Assembly (NCBI GenBank): GCA_049515555.1
Contig: JBEKTY010000130.1
Span: 1-23,526, forward strand
Direction: 5' to 3'
Length of the DNA: 23,526 bases
From: JBEKTY01 sp049515555
Lineage (GTDB): Bacteria > Planctomycetota > Planctomycetia > Pirellulales > Thermoguttaceae
Position 1 is the first letter of the stretch, and each line of letters starts with the position of its first letter. The translations under genes were made by a program, and so were the position numbers. The notes under the pieces were generated by a model. That model worked only from the letters and a program-made list of their open reading frames with translations. It was not told the origin of the DNA and made no database searches. Of the stretch, positions 13,769-22,255 are shown piece after piece.

Positions 13769-13855
13769 GGCGAAACCGCAAGCGAGACGCAGTGATTCTC
13801 GCTTGCGGTTTCGCCGGATGGTTCCGCGGTTGAGAATCCGAATCGCTTGCGGTTT
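13769..13855. repeat. Hairpin repeats upstream of the RAYT gene
   Basis: Arms 13769-13787 and 13797-13815 are perfect 19-base inverted repeats (GGCGAAACCGCAAGCGAGA and its complement) with a nine-base loop. A third partial copy, CGCTTGCGGTTT, is at 13844-13855. A related sequence closes the RAYT coding region at its other end. They are natural candidates for the substrate of this transposase. Confidence 0.75.
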
Positions 13856-14019
13856 ATTTTATATCGCCGCGACCCCTTATTACACCCCCATGGCCCGTCG
13901 CGTTGCTCAGGCATTGTCGGAGCTTGCCACCCCCCTGCCCTGCCCTTCTGGCTGAAGTGGTCAGTCCGCATCGCCGGCCGGCGGACAGGACTACAGTGGA
14001 ATCGACGCTGGCGGGCAAT

Positions 14020-14025
14020 TATAAT
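14020..14025 (+). promoter_or_regulatory. Possible -10 box before the N-domain protein gene
   Basis: A perfect TATAAT lies 81 bases before the start at 14106. No consensus -35 is visible at 16-18 bases, so the call rests on the hexamer alone in otherwise GC-rich sequence. Confidence 0.35.
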
Positions 14026-14105
14026 GGTGTAGTGGAACTTTGCAGGCCGGCTGTGCCTGAGATCCGGCGCCCGGCCGCCGTTGCGGCCTTGCTTGAGGTT
14101 TGGCC

Positions 14106-16802
14106 ATGTGGAACCGTTTCCTGATTATGCTCCGCCGTGGCACTGTCGCCCTGGTGGTGATGGGGCTGGTTCTAGCGATTGGCAACTGGACCCGGTCGGA
14201 TGAACCGGCGCCACCGTCGAAAGCCGCGCCGCCCGGCCGTTCCGCCGCTGGTGAGGCGGCGCGTGAGACGCCGCGGCCGGCCGCCAAGCCGGCGAAGGAG
14301 AAAACCGCAGGGCCCGGAATGCAGAAGGCGGAAGAGGACGACGAGGACGAAACCACAGGCCCGGAAGTCGCCAAGCCGACCGAAAAGAAGACCGCAGAAC
14401 CGGAAGATGCCGGGCCGACGGAGAGGAAAACCGCGGGACGGGAAATCGCCAAGCCGGCGAAGGAGAGAACCGCAGGACCGGCGGCCGCGGCGGCCCAGCC
14501 GAAACCGGAGAAACTCCGCTTCCAGTTCCATTTCCAGCCCTGGAAGGACGTGCTGGAATGGTTCGCCGAACAGGCCGACCTGTCGTTGATTATGGACTCG
14601 GCCCCACAGGGCACGTTCAATTACAACGATCGTCGGGAGTACACGCCGGCCGAGGCCATCGACCTGCTGAACAGCGTGCTGTCGACCAAGGGCTACATGC
14701 TGGTCCGCCGCGAGCGGCTGCTGATGCTGGTCAACCTGGAGGACGGCATTCCGCCCAACCTGGTGCCGACGGTCGCGCCGGAAGCCCTGGATTCCAAGGG
14801 CGAATTCGAGCTGGTCAGCGTGCTGTTCGACCTGGAAAAGATCAAACCGGAAGAGGCGGAGGCCGAGGTCAAGAAGCTGCTGGGCCCGCAGGGCACAGTC
14901 GTAGCGTTAAGCAAGTCGCGGCAGGTTCTCGTGACCGAGACGGCCGGGCGGCTACGGGCCATTCGCTCGGTGTTCAAGCGGATTGAAAGCGAATCGGATC
15001 GCCAGGGTCCGCAGGTCGAGGTGATCCGGCTGAGCCGGGTCGATCCGCAGTTGGCCGTTGCGTCGATCAATAAATTGTTCAGTTCGCCGCCCGACGTGAA
15101 ACCGGCTGCCGGCACACAGGCCGCCCCGCAGGTAGACGCCGACCCGGCGAGCCGGCAATTGATGATTCGGGGGACGGAGGCGCAGATTGCCCAGATTCGC
15201 AGTCTGTTGGAGAAGATGGGCGAACACTTTGCGCCGCACGGCGGTGCCAGCCACAGCGGCCACGTGCGGCTGCTGCCCTTGTCCAGCCCCGTGGCGCGAT
15301 CCACGCTCGAGCGGATCGAGGAAGTCTGGCCGGGCATGCGATCGAACCCGATCCGGGTCCTGACCCCGTCGGCGGCGGCGCCCAAGGCCGGGCCCGACGA
15401 GCAGCGGCCGCCGGAGGCTATTCCGCCGGCGCTGCTCCCCCGGCTGCGGGAAGGCGGTGGCCCGGTGCAGCCAGCCAAGCCGAGTGCGGCGCCGGGCGAG
15501 AAGGCTCATCCGCCGGCGGCACCGGAAGCGCCCCCGCCGCCGCCGCTCGCCCCGCGCCCGGCAACACAAAAACCTGCGCCCGCGGCCGAGCGCTCGACCC
15601 GCTTGGCCTTCGGGGCCCGGCTGATCGAGGTGGCGGAGGTGCTGCCCGGCCAGGGCTCGGCCCAGCCCAAGCCGCCCGCGCCGATTTTCGTCATCCCGGG
15701 GCCGGAGGGCCTGACCATCACGTCGGAAGACACGGAAGCCCTCGATGAATTCGAGCAGTTGGCCGGCACGCTGGCGGAGGAGGCGTCGGGCATGGAGTCG
15801 CCGATCACCGTGTTCTATTTGAAGCACGCCAAGGCCACGGCCGTGGTGGAGACGCTGGACCAGGTTTTCATCGGGGGCTTGGCCGTTTCGGGTCCGAGCC
15901 CGCCGGGGGTGCCTCCCGCCGCGGGCGGGTCATCCGATTCGGGCGGTTCGGTGGGCGCGTTGGGCCGAGTGGGCAGCCGCCGTCGCCCCATGGCCACCGG
16001 CCCGGTCAAGATCACCCCCGATGACCGGCTCAACGCCTTGTTGGTCCAGGCCAACCGCACCGACCTGGCCAGCCTCGAACAACTGCTGAAGATTCTCGAC
16101 CAGAAGGGAAGCCCGGAGGACTTGTCGATCTCACCCAAGCCGCGGATGATTCCCGTCCAGCACACCCGGGCGCAGGATGTCGCCGACATCATCAAACAGG
16201 TGTATGCCGACCGGATGGTCGAGAGCCCGTCGGCCATGGCCAACCGCCAGCCGCCGATGCCGTTTTTCATGCGGGGTTTAATGCAGCAGCCCAACCAGCC
16301 CAAACGCGACGACGCGACCAGGCTTTCGGTCGGCGTGGATACGCGGACCAACTCGCTGGTGGTTGCGGCGACCGACCCGCTGTTCGAGGAGGTCAAGCAA
16401 TTGGTCAGTCAATTGGACCTGGCGGCAGCCGATGGCCAAGGCCAAACGGTTCGCGTCGTCACGCTGCACCGAACGAGCCTTAGCACCGTAGAGCGGGCAC
16501 TGGCGGCGATCGCGGGCGACTCGGTGCAGGTGAACCGGAACGGCTCGCCCGCGGGCGAGACGGGTTCGCAGCAGTTTGGGCAGAATGCGCCCTGGCAGCA
16601 GCGGTTCCAGCGTCGGGCCAACGGGGGGCCCAACGCGGGCGGCCCCGGCCAACAACCGGGCCAAGGCCCCGGGTTCAATCCGCCGGACTTCGGTGGCAGG
16701 CGGTTTCGCCAACCGGGCGATGGTTCCGGGTTCAACCCGCCGGACTACGGTGGCAGGCGGTTTCGCCAGTTCCCGCAGCCATACCAGGGTGGCCCGCCGT
16801 AA
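14106..16802 (+). CDS. Secretin-like N-domain repeat protein lacking the secretin barrel
   Basis: The 898-residue protein starts with a signal anchor or signal peptide (about 10-27). A charged linker with repeated E(K/R)KTAGP-type motifs follows (about 60-130). Next is an STN/N0-like domain (about 135-212, FQPWKDVLEWFAEQADLSL through YMLVRRERLLMLVN). Several secretin N1-like repeats follow, each ending in a strand such as LNALLVQANR or TNSLVVAATD and a helix ending in LLEK, LLKILD or LVSQLD. Two Pro-rich linkers separate them. The tail is Gly/Pro/Arg/Gln-rich with a 19-residue duplication. No C-terminal secretin domain is present. Such N-domains stack into periplasmic rings in type II/III secretins, so it probably assembles with, or modifies, the full secretin encoded 307 bases downstream (inference). 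The ATG at 14106 is seven bases after GAGG; TTG at 14100 is also in frame. Confidence 0.85.
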   Translation: MWNRFLIMLRRGTVALVVMGLVLAIGNWTRSDEPAPPSKAAPPGRSAAGEAARETPRPAAKPAKEKTAGPGMQKAEEDDEDETTGPEVAKPTEKKTAEPEDAGPTERKTAGREIAKPAKERTAGPAAAAAQPKPEKLRFQFHFQPWKDVLEWFAEQADLSLIMDSAPQGTFNYNDRREYTPAEAIDLLNSVLSTKGYMLVRRERLLMLVNLEDGIPPNLVPTVAPEALDSKGEFELVSVLFDLEKIKPEEAEAEVKKLLGPQGTVVALSKSRQVLVTETAGRLRAIRSVFKRIESESDRQGPQVEVIRLSRVDPQLAVASINKLFSSPPDVKPAAGTQAAPQVDADPASRQLMIRGTEAQIAQIRSLLEKMGEHFAPHGGASHSGHVRLLPLSSPVARSTLERIEEVWPGMRSNPIRVLTPSAAAPKAGPDEQRPPEAIPPALLPRLREGGGPVQPAKPSAAPGEKAHPPAAPEAPPPPPLAPRPATQKPAPAAERSTRLAFGARLIEVAEVLPGQGSAQPKPPAPIFVIPGPEGLTITSEDTEALDEFEQLAGTLAEEASGMESPITVFYLKHAKATAVVETLDQVFIGGLAVSGPSPPGVPPAAGGSSDSGGSVGALGRVGSRRRPMATGPVKITPDDRLNALLVQANRTDLASLEQLLKILDQKGSPEDLSISPKPRMIPVQHTRAQDVADIIKQVYADRMVESPSAMANRQPPMPFFMRGLMQQPNQPKRDDATRLSVGVDTRTNSLVVAATDPLFEEVKQLVSQLDLAAADGQGQTVRVVTLHRTSLSTVERALAAIAGDSVQVNRNGSPAGETGSQQFGQNAPWQQRFQRRANGGPNAGGPGQQPGQGPGFNPPDFGGRRFRQPGDGSGFNPPDYGGRRFRQFPQPYQGGPP
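16671..16773 (+). repeat. 57-bp tandem duplication in the C-terminal coding region
   Basis: The unit GFNPPDFGGRRFRQPGDGS (nt 16671-16727) is followed by a near-identical partial second unit from 16728 (GFNPPDYGGRRFRQ). DNA identity between the units is high, with only a few substitutions, so the duplication is recent. Confidence 0.8.
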
Positions 16803-17109
16803 GGCAGCCCGCAGCCGGTATTCGCCCAGGCTCGTAGTGACCCGATTCATCGGGTCTGGAGAGCGTGGACAGGCTAAAGACCGCATGAATGCGGTCGCTA
16901 CGAACGATTGGTGAATAATCCAGCCTGGGCCGAACCGGCGGGCGCTAACCGCGGGATTGCGGGCGTTAAACTTTCCCTAGTTTTCCTTTGGAGAACTGCG
17001 CAAAGTCTGCCGATTATACGTTCTGCATAGAAAGTGCGTGCGCGGTGACGCCTGGGTAACGCGCACCACAAATCGCAGAACCGTCGAAGCACACTAGGCG
17101 CAAGTTCAA
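16803..17109. other. Intergenic region between the two secretin-family genes
   Basis: The first third is the second copy of the dispersed double-hairpin repeat. The remainder (16922-17109) holds no gene. It includes an A/T-richer stretch (GTTAAACTTTCCC, GATTATACG at about 17010) that may contain the secretin promoter, but no pair of boxes is convincing. Confidence 0.5.
16815..16921. repeat. Dispersed double-hairpin repeat, copy 2
   Basis: This is the same unit as at 9771-9876 in the same orientation: CTCGTAGTGACCCGATTCAT, then GACCGCATGAATGCGGTC, CTACGAA and GATTGGTGAATAATCC. Differences from copy 1 are mostly single substitutions. Both hairpins are preserved; one base change (GTCACTACG to GTCGCTACG) weakens the pairing between the outer arms. 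Confidence 0.85.
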
Positions 17110-20100
17110 GTGAATAAGGCACTTGCACGGATTGTATTTGATCCGATGCCCCACGGGCAGCGGTGGGCGGCCATCCGGCTGCTGCTGGTGCTCCTGGTTC
17201 TGTGCTTTGCTGCAGGGGCCGCCTTGGCCGAGACCACACCGGTAGTGAAGGTATACCGATGCCAGACGGGATCGGCTGTAGCGATTGCCGAGCGGGTGCG
17301 AACGGAGTTCGGCGTAGTTCCGGGGGTTCGCGTGGCGGCGGACGAGCGGACTTCGCAGGTGATTGTGCAGGCCCCGGCGGAGACCCAGGCCCGAATCAGC
17401 CAGCGATTTGTTGCCTGGTCAGGGGCATCATCGCCAGCCGTGGCGGGTGGGTCTGGGAGCAGCCCGATGGTTGCAGGCGCCGGCCCGGCACGCCGCGTCG
17501 GGCTGCGCCACGCCAAGGTCGAGCAGATCGAGGCAGCGCTGTGGACCACGCTGGGCAGCCGGCTGTTGGCCTTGCCTGCCCAGCGGCCGCCGGCCCGGCG
17601 ATACCGCCTGGCCCTGTCGGGCGGCGGCGCGGTGGAGCTTACCCTGGACCCGGAAGCAGGACAGGTAGTCATCGATGGCCCCCCGGCCACGGCCGACACG
17701 TGTGTCAGATTGATCCGCGTACTGGATAGCCAGCAGGATCCGGGCGGGCGGAACGTCCGCCTAGTGCCGCTTGCGGGGCCTCCGTCGGCGAGCATCCAGC
17801 GGGCGGCGGCGGTGATTCGGAACGCCAGCGGCGGTCGGGAGGCGGGCCTGCCGATGGTTTCGCTGCTGTTCCAGCCGCGGGATCAAGGCCCGCCGGGCGC
17901 CGCGCCGCCGGCCGCCGCGGCGCCGACGGCGCCTGCGGGGCCCGCCCCCAAGCCCGCCGGTCCCCCGGGAGCCGAACCAGCGGGCCAGCCGCCTTCGCGG
18001 GCCGCACTGGTCAACCCGGTGCAAATCGAAATGCTGGAAGGCCTGGACGTGCTCGTGCTCCGCGGCAATGCCCAGGACGTGGACCAGGTGTTGGACATCA
18101 TCAGTCAGGTCGAGCGGCTTAGCGCCCAGACCGAGCCGGCGATCGAAATCCTGCCGCTCGCGCATGTCGATTGCCAGGCGATGGGTAGCATGGTGCGCTC
18201 CTTGTACGCCGAAGTCTACCTGGCGCGGCAGGGCAGCGTCAGCATTACGCCCGTGGTGAAGCCCAACGCACTGCTGATCGTGGGCCGGCCGGAGAACGTG
18301 GAGACGGTCAAGCGGCTGGTGGGGCAACTGGACCAGCCGGTGCCCCCGGGAAAGCAGTTCAAGGTGTTCCCGCTGCGGCTGGCGTCGGCTTCCTCAGTGC
18401 AGGCCACGATCCAGGAGTTCTTTGCGGACCGCGGCGGATTGGGAACGGTGGTCCACGCAACCGCCGACACGCGATCCAACGCGCTGATCGTGCAGGCCAG
18501 TCCGCGGGACATGGCCGAGGTGGCCGCGCTGGTGCGCCGGCTGGACACGGCCACCAGCGCCGCGGTGAACGAGGTCCGCATCATCCAGTTGGAGCACGCC
18601 ATGGCGCAAGACGTGGCGACCATTCTGCAGTCGGCGATCGGCGCGGCGGCGGGCGGCGGACGGGCCGGCGTGCCGGGGATGGGGATGCCCGTGGCGGGCG
18701 TTCCGCCGGCCGGTCAGCCCGGCCAGGGCGGCCGCACGCAGAGCGACCAGCGCACCGCCATGCTGCGCTTCCTCACCATCGACGCCAAGGGCCGGAAGCT
18801 GCTGAACTCGGGGATCCTCAGCGACGTGCGAATCACGGCCGACGTGCACGCCAACAGCCTGATCGTGGCCGCCCCGCCGGAGAACCTCGAACTGCTCGAA
18901 GCGCTGATCCACCAGCTCGACCGGCTGCCGGCCGCCGAGGCCCAACTCAAGGTGTTCACCATCGTCAACGGCGATGCGACGGGCCTGTCCGACATGCTGC
19001 AGAAGCTCTTCGCCACGCAAGCCGCCGGGCAGGGCCAAGCGGCCGGGGGCTTTCCGGGGATGGGCCAGGCGCAGGGCACCAGCACGACGGGCTCGATCGT
19101 GCCCCTGCGGTTCGCCGTGGATACGCGGACCAACAGTATCATCGTCTCGGGAATAATGAACGACCTGGCCGTGGTCGAGGCCATTCTCACCCGGCTGGAC
19201 GACAGCGACATCCGCCACCGCAAGACCGTCGTTTTCCGGCTGAAGAACGCGCCGGCCACTCAGGTGGCGAACACGATCACCGAGTTCCTCCGCAGCGAGC
19301 GGCAAGTGCAGCAGCTCGCGCCGGGGCTGACCAGCCCCTTCGAGCAACTCGAGCGGGAAGTGGTGGTCGAGCCGGAGGCGGTGAGCAACAGCCTCGTGCT
19401 CAGCGCCACGCCCCGCTTCTTCGAGGAGATCAAAGGGATCATCGAGCAGCTCGACGCCCGGCCGCCGATGGTCATGATCCAGGTGCTCATCGCCGAGGTG
19501 GACCTGGGCAACACCAACGAGTTCGGCATGGAGCTGGGCCTGCAGGACTCGGTGCTCTTCGACCGCAGCCTGCTGAGCAATCTGCAGACGATCACCCAGA
19601 CCATCACTCCGCCGGGGCAGAACCAGATTACCAACCAGACGATCGTGGCGGCCAACAATACGCCGGGCTTCAACTTCAACAACAACGCGCTGGGCAACAG
19701 CGGCAGTTCGGGGGCCCTCAGCAGTGCCGCTAACGTCGGCAGCCAGGGTCTGTCGAACTTCGGCCTGGGCCAGACCAACAGCCAGTTGGGCTACGGCGGG
19801 CTGGTGCTGTCGGCCTCCAGCGAGAACGTGAGTTTCCTGCTGCGGGCCCTGGCCGAAAATCACCGCGTCGAGGTCCTCCAGCGGCCGCAGGTCATGACCC
19901 TCGACAACCAGCCGGCCTTCATCCAGGTCGGGCAGCGCGTGCCCACGATCAGCGGCACCACGAACACCGCCAACGGTTTGACCAATTCGATGACCTTTCA
20001 GAACGTGGGCGTGATGCTGGGCGTGACGCCGCGGATCAGCCCCGACGGCCTGGTGGTCATGGAGATCGACGCCGAGAAGTCGGCGCTGGAGCCCGTCGAT

Positions 20101-20886
20101 ACGGGCATCCCCATCACCTCGATCAACGGCCAGCTCATCCGCTCGCCCATTACCGACACGACGACGGCCCAGACGACCGTCAGCGCGCTGAGCGACCAGA
20201 CCGTTGTGCTGGGCGGCCTGATCGTCAAGAGCAAGACCGAGTCGCATCGCAAGGTGCCTTGGCTGGGCGACCTGCCGATTCTGGGCCACTTGTTCCGTTA
20301 CGACAGCGCCTCCAGCAGCCGCACGGAGCTGCTGATTATCATGACCCCGCACATCGTGAAGAACGAGGCCGATGCCGACGCCATCCGCCGCGCCGAGGTG
20401 GCCAAGATAAGCTGGACTCTGTGCGACGTAATCAACATGTACGGCGAAGCGGCCGGGCTGCGGACGCGTAGCGAGGCCTGGCCCAACGCCGAAACCAGCG
20501 TTGTCTATCCCGACCGGAACGAGAAGCCCCCGGCGGACAAGAGCGGTGCGCCGGAGACTATTCCCGCGCCCGGCGGAAAGCCCATCCCGCCACCGGCGCC
20601 CAACGGGCCGACGGCCGACCCGGCGCTGCCACCGGCGCCGAAGCCGGACCCCCAGGCCCGGTATCCAGGCTCTCCGTCGACCTACCCACCGGGTTACCCG
20701 GCGGTCCAGCCAGTGGTTTACCAGCAACCCCTGCCAACCTATCCACCGGGCTACCCGGCGGTCCAGCCGGTGGTTTACCAGCAGCCCCTGCCAACCTATC
20801 CACCGGCCTACCCGCCGGCCCAGCCGGTGGTTTGCAAAGAATTCCTGCCGGCCGAACCGCCGCCCCAACAGTTGCCGTATCGGTAG
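17110..20886 (+). CDS. Giant secretin (GspD/PulD-type outer-membrane channel)
   Basis: The 1258-residue protein has a signal peptide (hydrophobic 22-38, cleavage after ALA at 40). About seven N1-like periplasmic repeats follow. Clear copies begin near residues 344, 416, 487, 613 and 704, each with a VKPNALLIVGR / TRSNALIVQAS / HANSLIVAAP / TRTNSIIVSG type strand. The secretin domain is at about 782-1083, with MIQVLIAEVDL, LQRPQVMTLDNQPAFIQVGQRVP, SDQTVVLGGLI, KVPWLGDLPILGHLF and ELLIIMTPHIV. Secretins form large multimeric outer-membrane pores. Standard GspD has about 650-700 residues and three N1-N3 repeats, so the periplasmic part is expanded. The tail (from about 1130) is Pro-rich with 19-residue repeats. 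The start is GTG at 17110; ATG at 17146 would give a shorter leader, and neither has a clear ribosome binding site. No other type II secretion gene is visible nearby. Confidence 0.93.
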   Translation: MNKALARIVFDPMPHGQRWAAIRLLLVLLVLCFAAGAALAETTPVVKVYRCQTGSAVAIAERVRTEFGVVPGVRVAADERTSQVIVQAPAETQARISQRFVAWSGASSPAVAGGSGSSPMVAGAGPARRVGLRHAKVEQIEAALWTTLGSRLLALPAQRPPARRYRLALSGGGAVELTLDPEAGQVVIDGPPATADTCVRLIRVLDSQQDPGGRNVRLVPLAGPPSASIQRAAAVIRNASGGREAGLPMVSLLFQPRDQGPPGAAPPAAAAPTAPAGPAPKPAGPPGAEPAGQPPSRAALVNPVQIEMLEGLDVLVLRGNAQDVDQVLDIISQVERLSAQTEPAIEILPLAHVDCQAMGSMVRSLYAEVYLARQGSVSITPVVKPNALLIVGRPENVETVKRLVGQLDQPVPPGKQFKVFPLRLASASSVQATIQEFFADRGGLGTVVHATADTRSNALIVQASPRDMAEVAALVRRLDTATSAAVNEVRIIQLEHAMAQDVATILQSAIGAAAGGGRAGVPGMGMPVAGVPPAGQPGQGGRTQSDQRTAMLRFLTIDAKGRKLLNSGILSDVRITADVHANSLIVAAPPENLELLEALIHQLDRLPAAEAQLKVFTIVNGDATGLSDMLQKLFATQAAGQGQAAGGFPGMGQAQGTSTTGSIVPLRFAVDTRTNSIIVSGIMNDLAVVEAILTRLDDSDIRHRKTVVFRLKNAPATQVANTITEFLRSERQVQQLAPGLTSPFEQLEREVVVEPEAVSNSLVLSATPRFFEEIKGIIEQLDARPPMVMIQVLIAEVDLGNTNEFGMELGLQDSVLFDRSLLSNLQTITQTITPPGQNQITNQTIVAANNTPGFNFNNNALGNSGSSGALSSAANVGSQGLSNFGLGQTNSQLGYGGLVLSASSENVSFLLRALAENHRVEVLQRPQVMTLDNQPAFIQVGQRVPTISGTTNTANGLTNSMTFQNVGVMLGVTPRISPDGLVVMEIDAEKSALEPVDTGIPITSINGQLIRSPITDTTTAQTTVSALSDQTVVLGGLIVKSKTESHRKVPWLGDLPILGHLFRYDSASSSRTELLIIMTPHIVKNEADADAIRRAEVAKISWTLCDVINMYGEAAGLRTRSEAWPNAETSVVYPDRNEKPPADKSGAPETIPAPGGKPIPPPAPNGPTADPALPPAPKPDPQARYPGSPSTYPPGYPAVQPVVYQQPLPTYPPGYPAVQPVVYQQPLPTYPPAYPPAQPVVCKEFLPAEPPPQQLPYR
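20683..20853 (+). repeat. 57-bp tandem repeats in the secretin tail
   Basis: Two nearly identical units (20683-20739, 20740-20796) encode YPPGYPAVQPVVYQQPLPT. A diverged third (20797 onward) encodes YPPAYPPAQPVVCKEFLPA. The third carries a cysteine in place of tyrosine. Confidence 0.85.
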
Positions 20887-20950
20887 ACCGCTCACGCGAG
20901 ATCGGGAGAAAACCCACAGGCGCGGGACAAGTGGCAGGAAGGAACGTCGC

Positions 20951-22255
20951 ATGGCAGCAAGTATGAACCATCGCCGCACGGGCAGCGCTACGGCGGGGTG
21001 GCACGGGCAGGATCCTCACCCATCTCCCCTCACCCTAGCCCTCTCCCGGAGGGAGAGGGGACCGGCCACGCGCAACTTGCAAGAATCCAGATCGAACACC
21101 GCCGAGGCGCCGGCCGCACTCCGTTTGCCCGCCGCCGGCCCTCTCGTCTGGCTTGCCCTGGTTGCCGGGGCCCTGTGCGGCCCGGCCGGAGCGGCAACCT
21201 GGCCGTTTAGTCATGTGGAGGAACAGGGGCCGGGCAAGCCGGATAAGGTCATCGCCTCGTGGACCGACACCGTGCTGACGCAGCCCAACCAGCCGCCTTT
21301 GCGCGGATTCGGCGGACGATTGATGTTCTACGAAAACGGGAAAGATGATCCGGTCAAGGTCGAGGGTACGCTGGTGGTCTATGCCTTCGACGAGACCGGC
21401 CGCAATCCGGACAATGCCAAGCCCGACGTGAAATACGTCTTCACGCCCCAACAGCTTCCGGCCCATTACAGCAAGTCGAAGATCGGCAACTCGTATAGCG
21501 TGTGGCTGCCGTGGGACGAGGTGGGCGGGATGCAAAAGCAAATAACGCTGATCGTCCGTCTCGAGCAAAGACAGGGATCGCCGGTAATCAGCCAGGCCGC
21601 CCGTATGCTCCTGCCGGGCAGGCAGCCGGCGGGCGGGCTGGCTCTCCGCCCGGTGCCGATGGCGGGGCCAACGGCGGCCACGCCCGCTGGGGGCGCTGCG
21701 ACGGGCTGCTGGGACCCGGCGACACCCGGCGGCCCACCGCCGGCGGCCGCGGGCGGCGGCGTGCAAGCCGTGTGCTACGAGACAGCCGTCGGGCCGGCCA
21801 ATGCGCCGGCCGCCAATGAGGCCTTCCCGCGACGAATGACAACGGCCACGATAGCGCTGCCAACGTCTATGGCCGCCGTGCCGGCAGTTACTTTGCCGGC
21901 GGCAGAGGGGCCGCGTGCGAACCCGCCGCCGGACTACCGGGCCCCGAGCTTGCCCCCGGCGGGCCTGGCTCAACGGGGACAGGCTGGCCAAATGCCGGGC
22001 CCGCCGGCGCCACCGCCGACGGATTGGCGCGGGGCGCCGTCGCCGGCGTGGCCGAACGGGCCGCCACGTCGATCTTATTGTCCACCTGCTCGATCGTGGC
22101 CTCTAGGCGAACCACTCTCGCAGCTAAGTCGCGATCGTGCTCCGTGGCAACCACGCCCCGCAGGATCGCCGTCCGCCCCTGGATCTCCACCTGCACCACA
22201 GACCCCCAGTGAATACCCGGCAAATCCATCAGTCGCTGCCCCAGCAATGAACTGA
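20951..22255 (+). CDS. Planctomycete-type secreted protein of unknown function next to the secretin
   Basis: The 434-residue protein starts at ATG 20951, with AGGAAGGA at 20938-20945. Its first 60 residues are unusual: DPHPSPLTLALSRRERGPATR is the translation of a palindromic repeat. A hydrophobic segment (LVWLALVAGALCGPAGAA, about 65-82) would be the export signal. The well-formed domain is at about 83-222, with RLMFYENGKDDPVKVEGTLVVYAFDETG, KYVFTPQQLPAHYSKSKIGNSYSVWLPWDEVGG and ITLIVRLE. I have seen a similar domain in planctomycete proteins but know of no function. The rest is Pro/Ala-rich low complexity. The last 368 bases lie antisense to the BON-domain gene, so the annotated C terminus may be run-through. 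A TTG near 21125, just before the hydrophobic segment, is another possible start. Position suggests a role with the secretins. Confidence 0.75.
   Translation: MAASMNHRRTGSATAGWHGQDPHPSPLTLALSRRERGPATRNLQESRSNTAEAPAALRLPAAGPLVWLALVAGALCGPAGAATWPFSHVEEQGPGKPDKVIASWTDTVLTQPNQPPLRGFGGRLMFYENGKDDPVKVEGTLVVYAFDETGRNPDNAKPDVKYVFTPQQLPAHYSKSKIGNSYSVWLPWDEVGGMQKQITLIVRLEQRQGSPVISQAARMLLPGRQPAGGLALRPVPMAGPTAATPAGGAATGCWDPATPGGPPPAAAGGGVQAVCYETAVGPANAPAANEAFPRRMTTATIALPTSMAAVPAVTLPAAEGPRANPPPDYRAPSLPPAGLAQRGQAGQMPGPPAPPPTDWRGAPSPAWPNGPPRRSYCPPARSWPLGEPLSQLSRDRAPWQPRPAGSPSAPGSPPAPQTPSEYPANPSVAAPAMN
21014..21061 (+). repeat. CCCTCACCC...CTCCCGGAGGG palindromic repeat, copy 2 (inside a coding frame)
   Basis: CCCCTCACCCTAGCCCTCTC is followed by CCGGAGGGAGAGGGGAC. 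The core is the palindrome CCCTCTCCCGGAGGGAGAGGG. It reads in frame within the N-terminal leader of the preceding feature and resembles the copy at 318-353. Confidence 0.75.

Noticed and set aside
12166..13971. Very long minus-strand open frame across pdxA and the RAYT region
   Set aside because: It is antisense to pdxA, in a different frame from the RAYT gene, and shows no coherent domain. It is a GC-bias shadow.
18394..20979. 861-codon minus-strand open frame opposite the secretin
   Set aside because: Arg/His/Gly/Val-rich nonsense typical of the complement of GC-rich coding DNA. The secretin on the plus strand is unmistakable.
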